Source: Nocardia nova | Lineage (GTDB): Bacteria > Actinomycetota > Actinomycetes > Mycobacteriales > Mycobacteriaceae | Direction: 5' to 3' | Assembly (NCBI RefSeq): GCF_002933465.1 | Contig: NZ_PSZE01000011.1 | Span: 124,001-188,000 of the forward strand | DNA: 64,000 bases | In this document: positions 52,385 through 61,908 of the stretch, one piece after another | Position numbering within the stretch: the stretch's first letter is position 1 | Layout: every line of letters starts with the position of its first letter | The notes under the pieces: generated by a model | Told to the model about the DNA's origin: nothing | Seen by the model: the letters and a program-made list of their open reading frames with translations, nothing else | The model's database searches: none | Translations under genes and position numbers: made by a program

Positions 52385-53377
52385 GTGGGGCCGACGCATC
52401 GGTTCGTGGAGACCAACGGGATTCGGCTGCATATCGCCGAAGCGGGGCGCGGGTATCCGGTGATCTTCTGCCACGGATTTCCGCACGGCTGGTACGTGTG
52501 GCATCGGCAGCTGTCGGCGCTGGCGGCGGCCGGATATCACGCCCTCGCCCCGGATCTGCGTGGCTACGGCCGTACCGAGGCGCCCGGCGGGGTGGAGGCG
52601 ACCACCAATCGGGCCGTGATCGGCGATCTGCTCGGGCTGCTCGACGAGATCGGTGCCGAGCGGGCGGTTTTCGTCGGCCTGGACTTCGGCGCCCAGCTGG
52701 TGTGGGAGCTGGCACTGCGGGCGCCGGCGCGGGTAGCGGCGATCATGGTGCTGAACAATCCGTACGCGCCCCGGCCGCCGACGGCGCCGTCGCAGTTCTG
52801 GACGCGCGCCGCGCAGCGCCATTTCCTGCATCTGTCCTATTTTCAGGAGCCCGGCGTCGCCGACGCCGAACTCGCCGCTCGCCCCCGCGAATTCCTGGCC
52901 CGCGTGTACTACGCGCTCAGTGGCGAGTTCCACTACCTCGACACCTGGAAGAATCCGCCCGGCATCGGTTACCTCGACGCGCTGCCGCCGGCGCCGGCGC
53001 TGCCCTGGCCTTGGCTCTCGGAATCCGAATTCGACACCCTCGCAGCCGAATTCGAACGGACCGGCTTCACCGGCGGGCTGACCTGGTACCGGGCGCTGGA
53101 CCGCAACTGGGAGCTGACCGAAGGGCTGCCGACGACGGTGTCGGTGCCGACCTGTTTCCTCTACGGCGAAAACGACCCGGATATGGAGGGTTTCAGTGGC
53201 CGAGACCCGCTGGCGGTGCTGCGCGCGCACGTACCGGATCTGCGGGCGATCGAAAAGGTTGCCGGCGCGGGACATCTCGTCCAACTCGAGCGCACCGGTG
53301 CGGTGAACGACTTTCTGCTGCGTCACCTCTCCGAACTGGTCGCGAGCGATTCCGCGTGGAACTCCGCGCTGCGATAA
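52385..53377 (+). CDS. Epoxide-hydrolase-like alpha/beta hydrolase
   Basis: A 330-residue alpha/beta hydrolase: IFCHGFPHGWYVWHRQL holds the HGFP oxyanion motif, FVGLDFGAQLVWEL has an Asp nucleophile in G-x-D-x-G, and KVAGAGHLVQLE the catalytic His. The Asp nucleophile and Tyr-rich lid (RVYYALSGEFHYL) indicate an epoxide hydrolase or related enzyme rather than an esterase. GGGAGG lies before GTG 52385. Divergent from the SDR, which fits joint action on an oxygenated hydrophobic compound. Confidence 0.85.
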   Translation: MGPTHRFVETNGIRLHIAEAGRGYPVIFCHGFPHGWYVWHRQLSALAAAGYHALAPDLRGYGRTEAPGGVEATTNRAVIGDLLGLLDEIGAERAVFVGLDFGAQLVWELALRAPARVAAIMVLNNPYAPRPPTAPSQFWTRAAQRHFLHLSYFQEPGVADAELAARPREFLARVYYALSGEFHYLDTWKNPPGIGYLDALPPAPALPWPWLSESEFDTLAAEFERTGFTGGLTWYRALDRNWELTEGLPTTVSVPTCFLYGENDPDMEGFSGRDPLAVLRAHVPDLRAIEKVAGAGHLVQLERTGAVNDFLLRHLSELVASDSAWNSALR

Positions 53378-53455
53378 GGGATTCGCGTACGCCCCCCGGG
53401 TGCGACCGGAGCTCCATGTGCGCGGGGTGCCGATGGGCTCTGGCATGCTGGCCGG

Positions 53456-53815
53456 GTGCCCCTCATCGACATCACCTGCGCGCCCCGAGTCTCCGACGAT
53501 TCGAAGCGTCGGCTCGTCGAGGAGTTGCCGCATATCGTCTCCGTGGCGGTGGCCTGTGCGGCGGAACCGTACGACGGCCGCCTGCAACCCGGTGACGTCC
53601 TTATACGCTGCCGATCCGCTGAGCCGGGCCACCGGTTCGATATCGACGTGCTGATCGAAGTGAAGTCGAAGTGGTTCGAGGACCGCGCCGCCGACCGTGA
53701 CCGCCGGGTGGCCCACATCCACGACGAGGTGGCCCGCATCCTGCCCGCGGGCCACCTCGTCGGTGTGTATCTGAGCCTGCCTGTCGCCGCGTGGGCGCAG
53801 ACGGAGGATGACTAG
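53456..53815 (+). CDS. 4-oxalocrotonate tautomerase-like protein
   Basis: A 119-residue protein starting (M)PLIDITCAPRVSDDSKRRL; after removal of Met, Pro1 would be the catalytic base as in tautomerases. The body, with LPHIVSVAVACAAEPYDGRL and FDIDVLIEVKSKWFEDRAAD, resembles a long single-chain variant. GTG 53456 gives Pro at position 2, which decides the start. It lies 78 bases after the hydrolase on the same strand and converges with pgl. A role in isomerising a ring-cleavage product is possible but unproven. Confidence 0.65.
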   Translation: MPLIDITCAPRVSDDSKRRLVEELPHIVSVAVACAAEPYDGRLQPGDVLIRCRSAEPGHRFDIDVLIEVKSKWFEDRAADRDRRVAHIHDEVARILPAGHLVGVYLSLPVAAWAQTEDD

Positions 53816-53833
53816 CCGGAATACCGCCCCGGT

Positions 53834-54565
53834 TCAGGGCAGTTTCGCGGCCGCGGCCTCGTCCACCATCCAGGTCGTGGTTTCGCTGCCGTGCGCCCCG
53901 GCCGCCGGGATCTCCAGCGCGGGGGCGCCGCCCACCGCCTGGGCCACAGCGTCGGCCTTGGCCTCGCCGCCGACCACCAGAACCACGTGCCGCGCGCGGG
54001 CGACCGCGGGCAGGGTCAGGGTGACGCGCACCGGCGGCGGCTTCGGTGAATCGGTCACGGCGAGAACGAGTTCGTGTTCCTCCGCCACGGCCGCGGAATG
54101 CGGGAACAGCGAGTTCACATGCGCGTCGCCACCCATGCCGAGCAGATGCAGGTCGAATGCGCCGTGCTCGGCCAGATGGGCGTGCACCGCCGCCGAATAC
54201 TCCGCGGCGGCCTCGACCGGATCCGGGTACTCCCCGTCGGAGGTCGCGACCGGATGCACCCGCGCCGGGTCGACCGGCACGTGATCCAGCAACGCCTCGC
54301 GTGCCTGCAATTCGTTGCGTTCGGCATCGCCCGCGGGGACGAACCGCTCGTCGCCCCAGAACACGTCCAGGCGACCGAAGTCGATCGCGCCGGGTGCGTG
54401 CCGCACCTGCTCCAGCAGGGCGATCCCGGTGCCACCGCCGGTGAGAACCACCGATGCCGAACCACGCTCGGCCTGAGCCCTGGTAACCACCTGCACGAAC
54501 CGCACGGCTGCTGCCCGCACCAGTTCGTCGTGATCGGCAAAGACCGCGATCTCCGGCTTACTCAT
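53834..54565 (-). CDS. pgl: 6-phosphogluconolactonase
   Basis: Hydrolyses 6-phosphogluconolactone, step two of the oxidative pentose phosphate pathway. The 243-residue protein has VVLTGGGTGIALLEQV, VFWGDERFVPAGDAERN and LLGMGGDAHVNSLFPHSAAV, the DevB/Pgl marks; the last normally reads GMGxDGHxxSLFP and here has DAH. The ATG overlaps the opcA stop by eight bases. Last gene of the tkt-tal-zwf-opcA-pgl operon. Confidence 0.95.
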   Translation of the reverse strand: MSKPEIAVFADHDELVRAAAVRFVQVVTRAQAERGSASVVLTGGGTGIALLEQVRHAPGAIDFGRLDVFWGDERFVPAGDAERNELQAREALLDHVPVDPARVHPVATSDGEYPDPVEAAAEYSAAVHAHLAEHGAFDLHLLGMGGDAHVNSLFPHSAAVAEEHELVLAVTDSPKPPPVRVTLTLPAVARARHVVLVVGGEAKADAVAQAVGGAPALEIPAAGAHGSETTTWMVDEAAAAKLP

Positions 54566-55466
54566 AGATCACCTTCCCGATTCCGGCCAGTGCCTCGGCG
54601 TAGACCTCGTCGGCGTCGAGCCGCCGCAGCTCCTCCGCCAGGCAGTCCTTGGTCTCGCGACGGGCGAGCGCGAACCGCTGGTCGGGCTCGCCGGTGCGCG
54701 TCAGGGTCGCCGTGCGGCCCGTCTGCGGACGTTCGATGCCGACCGATACCGACGCCCGGTGCAGCACGACCTTCAACTCTCCAGTCTGCCGCCGGATCGG
54801 GCAGTCCAGTTTCGCCGCCAGCCATCCCGCCAGAATGTCGAGTGCGGGTTCTTCGGCCAGGCCCGACACGGTGACCGATTGGATCGGCTCATATGGCGGC
54901 ACGTCGAGCGCGGAGGCCAGCAGCGCCCGCCAGAACGTGATCCGGCTCCACGCCAGATCGGTGTCGCCCGGCGCGTAGGAGTCCAGCCGCCGGGTGATCG
55001 CCGCACGCGGGTCGGGAGCATAGGTCGAATCGGTGATCCGGCGAATCGCCAAGCGCCCCACCGAATCCCGAGATGGAAACTCCGGCGCACCGCGCGGCCA
55101 CCACGCCACCACCGGAGTGTCGGGTAGCAGGAACGGGATGACCACGCTGCTCTCGTTGTTGACCAGCTCGCCCTGCAGCCGCAGCACTATCACCTCGGCC
55201 GCCCCGGCGTCGCCGCCGACCCGGATCTGGGCGTCGAGTTTGGTATCGGCGAACCGGTCGCCGCGCGCGAGCACGATCACGCGACAGGGGTGTTCGCGGC
55301 TGGCGTCGTTGGCGGCGTCGATGGCGTCCTCGGCCTCCGAGGAGTCCAGCGTGCACACCACCAGCGTGAGCACCCGGCCCATGGCGATCACACCGTTGGA
55401 CTCGCGCAGGCTGACCAGGCGTTTGGTCACGTCGCGGGTGCTGGTGTCGGGCATGTCCACGATCAT
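54558..55466 (-). CDS. opcA: Glucose-6-phosphate dehydrogenase assembly protein OpcA
   Basis: OpcA is required for an active Zwf complex in actinobacteria and cyanobacteria. The 302-residue protein begins MIVDMPDTSTRDVTKRLVSL, close to the mycobacterial form, which fixes ATG 55466. Conserved parts are CRVIVLARGDRFADTKLDAQ and PVVAWWPRGAPEFPSRDSVG. Its ATG overlaps the zwf stop (ATGA), and its stop overlaps pgl, so the three are translationally coupled. Confidence 0.95.
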   Translation of the reverse strand: MIVDMPDTSTRDVTKRLVSLRESNGVIAMGRVLTLVVCTLDSSEAEDAIDAANDASREHPCRVIVLARGDRFADTKLDAQIRVGGDAGAAEVIVLRLQGELVNNESSVVIPFLLPDTPVVAWWPRGAPEFPSRDSVGRLAIRRITDSTYAPDPRAAITRRLDSYAPGDTDLAWSRITFWRALLASALDVPPYEPIQSVTVSGLAEEPALDILAGWLAAKLDCPIRRQTGELKVVLHRASVSVGIERPQTGRTATLTRTGEPDQRFALARRETKDCLAEELRRLDADEVYAEALAGIGKVIYE

Positions 55467-57025
55467 GGCCGCCGCCATTCCCGCCCGGTGCGGGCGAGCA
55501 TCTCGTCGGCCGAGGCCGGACCCCAGGTGCCTGACTCGTAGCACTCGGGTTTACCGCCCTCGGCCCAATGATCGAGTACGGGATCGAGGATGCGCCACGC
55601 CAATTCGACCTCCTCGTTGACCGGGAACAGCGATGGCTCGCCCAGCAGCACATCCAGGATGAGCCGCTCGTAGGCCTCGGGCGAGGATTCGGTGAAGGAT
55701 TCGCCGTAGCTGAAATCCATGTTGACGTCGCGGACTTCCATACTCGATCCGGGCACCTTCGACCCGAACCGCATGGTGATGCCCTCATCCGGCTGCACCC
55801 GGATGACGAGCGCGTTCTGGCCCAGCTCCTCGGTCATGGTCTGATCGAAGGGCAGATGCGGGGCCCGCTTGAACATGACCGCGATCTCGGTGACCCTGCG
55901 CCCCAGACGCTTTCCGGTGCGCAGGTAGAACGGCACGCCTGCCCAGCGGCGCGTGTCGACGTTCAGCGTGATGGCGGCGTAGGTCTCGGTGCGCGAATGC
56001 GGATCGAAACCCTCCTCCTCGGCCAGCCCCACCACGCGTTCGCTGCCCTGCCAGCCGGCCGCGTACTGGCCGCGGGCGGTGGTCTCCTCCAGCGGTTCGA
56101 CCAGCTTCGTCGCCGAGAGCACCTTGATCTTCTCGATCTGCAGCTGCCGCGGCTGGAAGTTGACCGGATCCTCCATCGCCGTCAGCGCCAGCAGCTGCAG
56201 CAGATGGTTCTGGATGACGTCGCGGGCGGCGCCGATGCCGTCGTAATAGCCTGCGCGCCCGCCCAATCCGATGTCCTCGGCCATCGTGATCTGCACATGG
56301 TCGACGAAGTTGGCGTTCCAGATCGGCTCGAACAGTTCGTTCGCGAACCGCAGCGCCAGCAGGTTCTGCACCGTCTCCTTGCCGAGGTAGTGGTCGATAC
56401 GGAAGACCGTCTCCTCGGGGAACACCCGGTTGACCAGGGCATTGAGCTCCTGGGCGCTCTGCAGGTCGTGACCGAAGGGCTTTTCGATCACCACCCGCCG
56501 CCACGGCTGCCGTTTGCCCTGACCCGGGTCCGGCGGCTTCGCCAGCCCGGTGCGCGAAAGCTGTTCCAGCACAACCGGAAACGCGTTCGGCGGAATCGAC
56601 AGGTAGAAGGCGTGGTTGCCGCCGGTGCCGCGTTCGGCGTCCAGCTTCTTCAGCGTCTGCGCGAGCGTGCCGAAGGCGTCGTCGTCGTCGAAGGTGCCCT
56701 GCACGAAGCGGATACCTTCCGACAGCTGTTCCCACACCTCCTGCCGGAACGGGGTGCGCGCATTCTCCTTGACCGCCTGGAGGACAACCTGAGCGAAATC
56801 CTCGTCGGCGTAATCGCGCCGAGCGAACCCGACCAGCGCGAAACCGGGTGGCAGCAGCCCCCGGTTCGCGAGGTCGTAGATGGCCGGCATCAGTTTCTTG
56901 CGTGACAGGTCACCTGTGACCCCGAAGATCACCATGCTGCACGGGCCGGCGATCCGGGGAAGCCGCTTGTCGCGCTCCTCGCGCAGCGGATTCCCCGGGG
57001 CGGCCGTCTTCTTCTGGCCGGCCAT
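55463..57025 (-). CDS. zwf: Glucose-6-phosphate dehydrogenase
   Basis: Oxidises glucose-6-phosphate and makes NADPH (or reduced F420-independent cofactor) at the head of the pentose phosphate pathway. The 520-residue protein has VIFGVTGDLSRKKLMPAIYD (dinucleotide fold), RIDHYLGKETVQNLLALRF (active site with catalytic His and Lys) and the C-terminal substrate domain. ATG 57025 (MAGQKK) is the start; the longer frame reads into tal. Five bases separate it from tal. Confidence 0.96.
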   Translation of the reverse strand: MAGQKKTAAPGNPLREERDKRLPRIAGPCSMVIFGVTGDLSRKKLMPAIYDLANRGLLPPGFALVGFARRDYADEDFAQVVLQAVKENARTPFRQEVWEQLSEGIRFVQGTFDDDDAFGTLAQTLKKLDAERGTGGNHAFYLSIPPNAFPVVLEQLSRTGLAKPPDPGQGKRQPWRRVVIEKPFGHDLQSAQELNALVNRVFPEETVFRIDHYLGKETVQNLLALRFANELFEPIWNANFVDHVQITMAEDIGLGGRAGYYDGIGAARDVIQNHLLQLLALTAMEDPVNFQPRQLQIEKIKVLSATKLVEPLEETTARGQYAAGWQGSERVVGLAEEEGFDPHSRTETYAAITLNVDTRRWAGVPFYLRTGKRLGRRVTEIAVMFKRAPHLPFDQTMTEELGQNALVIRVQPDEGITMRFGSKVPGSSMEVRDVNMDFSYGESFTESSPEAYERLILDVLLGEPSLFPVNEEVELAWRILDPVLDHWAEGGKPECYESGTWGPASADEMLARTGREWRRP

Positions 57026-57030
57026 CGCGG

Positions 57031-58161
57031 TCAGTTGCTTCCGGTGCTCTTCAACTCGGCGGTGGTCGCGGTGAGCAACTCGTCCCACGACTTCTCGAAC
57101 TTCTCGACACCTTCGCGCTCGAGGACGGCGAACACGTCGTCGAGGTCGATTCCGACACCGGTGAGCGCGTCGAACACGCCCTGCGCGTCGGCCGCCGTGC
57201 CCGACACCGTGTCCCCGCGCAGTTCGCCGTGGTCGGCGAACGCCTCGAGGGTCTTCTCCGGCAGCGTGTTGACCGTATTCGGCGCCACCAGTTCGGTGAT
57301 GTACATGGTGTCGGGGTAGTCCGGGTTCTTCACGCCCGTCGACGCCCACAGCGGCCGCTGCCGGTTACCCCCGGACGAGGCCAGATTCGAGTAGGTCGAG
57401 GTGTGATTACCTCCGTCGAACACGTCCTGGTAGGCGGCATAGGCCAAGCGCGCGTTGGCGATCCCGGCCTTACCGCGCAAGGCCAGCGCCTCGTCGGAAC
57501 CGATCTGCTCGAGCCGCTTGTCGATCTCGGTGTCCACGCGGGAGACGAAGAACGACGCGACCGAATGGATGCGGGCCAGGTCGTGGCCGGCGATGCGCGC
57601 CTTGCGCAGGCCGTCCAGATAGGCGCCCATCACGCTGAGGTAGCGCTGCACCGAGAAGATCAGCGTGACGTTGACGCTGATCCCTTCGGCGATCACGCGC
57701 GTGATCGCGGGCAGGCCCTCCTCGGTGGCCGGAATCTTGATGAACAGATTCGGCCGGTCGACGATCTTCCACAGCTCGACCGCCTGCGCGACGGTCTTGT
57801 CGGTGTCGAAGGCCAGCCGCGGGTCGACCTCGATCGAGACCCGCCCGTCCACGCCGCCGGTCGCTTCGAAGACCTCGGCCAGCACGTCGCAGGCCGAGCG
57901 GACGTCGTCGGTGGTGATCGTGCGGATCGCGGCGTCGGCATCGGCCCCCTGGGCGGCCAGGTCCTTGACCTGGTCGTCGTAGGCGTGGCCTTCGCTCAGC
58001 GCGGCCTGGAAGATGGTCGGGTTGGTGGTCACGCCGACGATGCTGCGGGTGGCGACGAGGTCGGCGAGATTGCCCGAGCGGATCCGGTTGCGTGACAGGT
58101 CGTCGAGCCACACCGACACGCCGGCTTGCGACAGTGCGGCGAGATTCTCGTTCTGTGCCAT
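57031..58161 (-). CDS. tal: Transaldolase
   Basis: Transfers dihydroxyacetone units between sugar phosphates. The 376-residue protein is of the actinobacterial type: SVWLDDLSRNRIRSGNLADL, GVTTNPTIFQAAL, then IKIPATEEGLPAITRVI with the Schiff-base Lys and NVTLIFSVQRYLSVMGAYLD. SRVDTEIDKRLEQIG and LWASTGVKNPDYPDTMYI follow. It starts three bases after the tkt stop. Confidence 0.97.
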   Translation of the reverse strand: MAQNENLAALSQAGVSVWLDDLSRNRIRSGNLADLVATRSIVGVTTNPTIFQAALSEGHAYDDQVKDLAAQGADADAAIRTITTDDVRSACDVLAEVFEATGGVDGRVSIEVDPRLAFDTDKTVAQAVELWKIVDRPNLFIKIPATEEGLPAITRVIAEGISVNVTLIFSVQRYLSVMGAYLDGLRKARIAGHDLARIHSVASFFVSRVDTEIDKRLEQIGSDEALALRGKAGIANARLAYAAYQDVFDGGNHTSTYSNLASSGGNRQRPLWASTGVKNPDYPDTMYITELVAPNTVNTLPEKTLEAFADHGELRGDTVSGTAADAQGVFDALTGVGIDLDDVFAVLEREGVEKFEKSWDELLTATTAELKSTGSN

Positions 58162-58164
58162 TGG

Positions 58165-60309
58165 TTATCCCTTCACCTTGTCGAGTGAGCGCTTCGCGGC
58201 GTCGACGACGGCTTCGGCGGTGATGCCGAATTCGCGGAACAGGGTCTTGAAGTCGGCCGAGGCACCGAAGTGCTCGATCGAAACGTTCTCACCGTCGCTG
58301 CCGGTGAAGCGGTGCCACGGCATCGCGACACCGGCCTCGACCGTGACGCGGGCGGTGATCTGCGGCGGCAGCACCTCGTCGCGGTAGGACTGTTCCTGCG
58401 CGTCGAACCATTCCACGCACGGCATGGACACCACGCGGGTGCCGATGCCCTGCTCCTCCAGCGTAGTGCGCGCGGCGACGGCGAGCTGAAGTTCGGAACC
58501 GGTGGCGATCAGAATCACCTGCGGTGTGCCGGTGGAGGATTCGGCGAGGATGTAGCCGCCGCGAGAGACGCCCTCGTAGCTGGTGCCCTCCAGCGTGGGC
58601 ACGTCCTGGCGGGTCAGCGCCAGCGCCGACGGGCCGTCGGTGTGCGGGTGGTCGGCGGGCACGAAATGCGAATGCTGCTCGGCGCTTTCGAGCTCCAGGA
58701 TGGTACGCCACGCGTACACGGTCTCGTTGGCGTCGCCGGGGCGGACGACGTTCAGGCCGGGAATGGCGCGCAGGGCGGCGACGTGCTCGATCGGCTGGTG
58801 GGTGGGGCCGTCCTCACCCAGGCCGATGGAGTCGTGGGTCCAGACGTAGATGGCCGGCACCCGCATGAGCGCGGCCAGCCGGACCGCCGGGCGCATGTAG
58901 TCGGAGAACACCAGGAAGGTGCCGCCGTAGGGCCGGGTCGGGCCGTGCAGGGCGATGCCGTTGAGAATCGACCCCATCGCGTGCTCACGCACACCGAAGT
59001 GCAGGGTGCGGCCGTAGGGCTCGGCCTTCCACATACCCGTCGAGATCGACGCCGGGCCGAAGCTCGGCACGCCCGGCATGGTGGTGTTGTTCGACTCGGC
59101 CAGGTCGGCCGAACCGCCCCACAGCTCCGGGAGCACCGGCGCCAGCGCGGCCAGGACCTTGCCCGAGGCCTTACGGGTGGCCATGCCCTTGGCGTCGGGC
59201 TCGAACGAGGGCAGGCCCTCGGTCCAGCCCTTCGGCAGCCGGCGCTCGCGCAGGCGGTCGAACAGCTCCTTGTTCTCCGGGTTGGCCTGCGCCCACGCGT
59301 CGAACTGCTCCTGCCAGGCGGCGCGGGCGGCCTTGGCGCGTTCGGCGGCGTTGCCGCGGGTGTGGGCGATGACCTCGTCGTCGACGACGAAGCTCTGGCC
59401 CGGATCGAAGCCCAGGATCTCCTTGGTGGCGGCCACCTCGTCGGCGCCCAGGGCGGCGCCGTGCGCGGCGCCGGTGTTCATCTTGTTCGGCGCCGGATAG
59501 CCGATGATCGTGCGCAGCAGGATGAACGACGGCTTGTCTGTGACGGCCTTGGCGGCCTCGACCGCCTCCAGGATGCCGGTGACGTTCTCACCGCCCTCGA
59601 CGACCTGCACATGCCAGCCGTAGGCGCGGTAGCGCTCGGCGGTGTCCTCGGTCAGCGCGATGGACGTGTCGTCCTCGATGGAGATCCGGTTGTCGTCGTA
59701 GAAGACGATCAGATTGCCCAGCTGCTGCGTGCCGGCCAGCGAGGAGGCCTCCGAGGTGACGCCCTCTTCGATATCGCCGTCGGAGGCGATGACGTAGACG
59801 AAGTGGTCGAACGGGCTGGCGCCGGTCGCGGCGGACGGGTCGTAGAGACCGCGCTCGCGCCGGGCGGCCATCGCCATGCCGACCGCCGAGGCCAGGCCCT
59901 GGCCGAGCGGGCCGGTGGTGATCTCCACGCCTTTGGTGTGGCGGAACTCCGGGTGGCCCGGGGTCAGCGATCCCCACTTGCGCAGGTGCTTCAGGTCGTC
60001 GAGTTCCAGGCCCAGCCCGGACAGGTACAGCTGGATGTACTGGGTCAGGCTGGAATGTCCGCAGGAGAGGATGAACCGGTCGCGGCCGGTCCAATCCGGA
60101 TCGCTCGGGTCGTAGCGCAGGACCCGCTGGTAGAGGGTGTAGGCCAGCGGTGCCAGGCTCATCGCGGTGCCGGGGTGACCGTTGCCGGCGGCCTGCACCG
60201 CGTCGGCGGCCAGGACACGGACGGTGTCGACGGCTCTGGTGTCCAGTTCGGTCCAGTCGGCCGGATGTGCGGGCTGGGTGAGGGCGCGGATGTCGTCTGT
60301 GACTGACAC
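58165..60309 (-). CDS. tkt: Transketolase
   Basis: Thiamine-diphosphate enzyme moving two-carbon units in the pentose phosphate pathway. In the 714-residue protein, DAVQAAGNGHPGTAMSLAPL is near the N-terminus, VYVIASDGDIEEGVTSEASS and NLIVFYDDNRISIEDDTS form the TPP loop, and RTLHFGVREHAMGSILNGIA is the pyrimidine-domain mark. GTG 60309 starts it, with AGGAGA upstream. First gene of the minus-strand operon; TAGGGT near 60375 on that strand may be its -10. Confidence 0.97.
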   Translation of the reverse strand: MSVTDDIRALTQPAHPADWTELDTRAVDTVRVLAADAVQAAGNGHPGTAMSLAPLAYTLYQRVLRYDPSDPDWTGRDRFILSCGHSSLTQYIQLYLSGLGLELDDLKHLRKWGSLTPGHPEFRHTKGVEITTGPLGQGLASAVGMAMAARRERGLYDPSAATGASPFDHFVYVIASDGDIEEGVTSEASSLAGTQQLGNLIVFYDDNRISIEDDTSIALTEDTAERYRAYGWHVQVVEGGENVTGILEAVEAAKAVTDKPSFILLRTIIGYPAPNKMNTGAAHGAALGADEVAATKEILGFDPGQSFVVDDEVIAHTRGNAAERAKAARAAWQEQFDAWAQANPENKELFDRLRERRLPKGWTEGLPSFEPDAKGMATRKASGKVLAALAPVLPELWGGSADLAESNNTTMPGVPSFGPASISTGMWKAEPYGRTLHFGVREHAMGSILNGIALHGPTRPYGGTFLVFSDYMRPAVRLAALMRVPAIYVWTHDSIGLGEDGPTHQPIEHVAALRAIPGLNVVRPGDANETVYAWRTILELESAEQHSHFVPADHPHTDGPSALALTRQDVPTLEGTSYEGVSRGGYILAESSTGTPQVILIATGSELQLAVAARTTLEEQGIGTRVVSMPCVEWFDAQEQSYRDEVLPPQITARVTVEAGVAMPWHRFTGSDGENVSIEHFGASADFKTLFREFGITAEAVVDAAKRSLDKVKG

Positions 60310-60747
60310 GACCGAGGTTCTCCTGACCTTCTCGTGTGTGTACAACGGCGGCTTGCGGGCTGTACCCACCACCCTAGAGGTCGCCTGATCGCCGTGAGTG
60401 GGGACCCTTCGCCCGCACCCCATGCTGGTGCGCGGGGTTACGGTGAACGATCACAGCCGCCGCCGTGACCGGCCGCGGCGATTCCACACAGCGGCCGACG
60501 GCGGATATGTGACGTGGCGCTCGCGTCCGGGTCGTGCCGGGGCCGATCGCCTGCGGCACGGGCGGTTTGGCGGCGGGTGGGTGCCGGAGCACACCACGCG
60601 GGGGTCTACCATCGTCTGTAGTAGAGGCTGCGCCGCCCGCGCCGCGCTCTGCGGTGACAGCGGAAACGGCTGCGCGCGGGAGGCCCGCCACGCCGCCGAA
60701 ACCGTTGCTTCCCTACCGGATCGATGCACCACCTGCGAGGAGAGACA
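60310..60747. other. Divergent promoter region of tkt and ctaB
   Basis: This 438-base gap between two divergent operons contains no frame I can support: the open frames on both strands are Arg/Pro/Ala-rich shadows. It should hold the tkt promoter near its left end and the ctaB promoter near 60600-60650, where TCTACCATCGTCTGTAGTAG has a small inverted CTAC/GTAG pair. No riboswitch or tRNA recognised. Confidence 0.5.
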
Positions 60748-61734
60748 GTGCGGATTGGGCAACAGCCGGGTGATGCGCATGGCTCCTCCGCGACGGCGCT
60801 CGCCGACCGTGTCCAGGGCAGCGGCCCGCTGTCGAAGCTGACCCGCCGGGTGCTCGCCTACATCGCGCTGACCAAACCGCGGGTCATCGAGCTACTGCTG
60901 GTAGCCACCATCCCGACGATGCTGCTGGCCGACCGCGGCCATGTCGACATCCGGCTGATCGTGGCCACCCTGTTCGGCGGCTGGATGGGTGCGGCCAGTG
61001 CCAACACCCTCAACTGTGTTGCCGACGCCGATATCGACAAGGTCATGAAGCGCACGTCGAAGCGTCCGCTGGCGCGCGAGGCGGTGCCGACCCGCAACGC
61101 GTTCGTCTTCGGTGTGGCTCTCGGTGCCGGCTCGTTCGCGTGGTTGTGGTGGCAGGCGAATCTGCTCTCGGGCCTGCTCGTGGTCGCGACGATCCTGTTC
61201 TACGTTTTCGTCTATACCCTCGGCCTCAAGCGCCGGACCTCGCAGAACGTGGTGTGGGGCGGCGCGGCGGGCTGTATGCCCGCACTGGTCGGCTGGTCGG
61301 CGGTCACCGGAACCATCGGCTGGCCCGCGGTCGCTCTGTTCGCGGTGATCTTCTTCTGGACGCCGCCGCACACCTGGGCGCTGGCCATGCGCTACAAGGA
61401 CGACTACCGCGCGGCCGGTGTGCCGATGCTGCCGGTGGTGGCGACCGAGCGCGCCGTCACCAAGCAGATCGTGATCTACACCTGGCTGACTGTGCTCGCC
61501 ACCCTGGCCCTGATTCCGGCGACGGGTGTCGTGTACGCGGCGGTCGCCATCGTCGCCGGCGCCTGGTTCCTGCTGATGGCGCATCAGCTGTACTCCGGCG
61601 TGCGCCGAGGGGCGTCGGTCAAGCCGCTGCGGCTGTTCCTGCAGTCCAACAACTACCTCGCCGTGGTGTTCTGCGGTCTGGCCGTGGACTCGGTCCTCGG
61701 TTGGCACACCATCGGCTCGACGCTGTTCGGCTGA
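60748..61734 (+). CDS. ctaB: Protoheme IX farnesyltransferase (heme O synthase)
   Basis: Attaches a farnesyl group to heme b, giving heme O for the aa3 oxidase. The 328-residue membrane protein has nine hydrophobic helices and the UbiA-family motifs NTLNCVADADIDKVMKRTSK and KRRTSQNVVWGGAAGCMPAL. RPLA and PPHTWALAMRYKDDYRAAGV are CtaB marks. GTG 60748 follows GAGGAGAG; a frame to 60724 is less likely. Divergent from tkt, as in mycobacteria. Confidence 0.95.
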   Translation: MRIGQQPGDAHGSSATALADRVQGSGPLSKLTRRVLAYIALTKPRVIELLLVATIPTMLLADRGHVDIRLIVATLFGGWMGAASANTLNCVADADIDKVMKRTSKRPLAREAVPTRNAFVFGVALGAGSFAWLWWQANLLSGLLVVATILFYVFVYTLGLKRRTSQNVVWGGAAGCMPALVGWSAVTGTIGWPAVALFAVIFFWTPPHTWALAMRYKDDYRAAGVPMLPVVATERAVTKQIVIYTWLTVLATLALIPATGVVYAAVAIVAGAWFLLMAHQLYSGVRRGASVKPLRLFLQSNNYLAVVFCGLAVDSVLGWHTIGSTLFG

Positions 61735-61908
61735 TATCGCTTCGGGCCCGGCCCTGAGCCCATGATCCGCCACATCGAATAGGCGCGTATCGCTCGTAGT
61801 TCGAGGCGGTACGCGGTCACGATGCGCCGCGTTCCCAGGGCACAACCGGGGAGCCGAGCTGTTGGATCACCTGTCGCCGTAGAACCTGGCAGCCCGTAGG
61901 TTCGCGGC

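Noticed and set aside
58270..60306. 678-codon plus-strand frame opposite tkt
   Set aside because: Arg/Gly/Val-rich composition typical of antisense frames in high-GC genes; tkt on the other strand is unambiguous.
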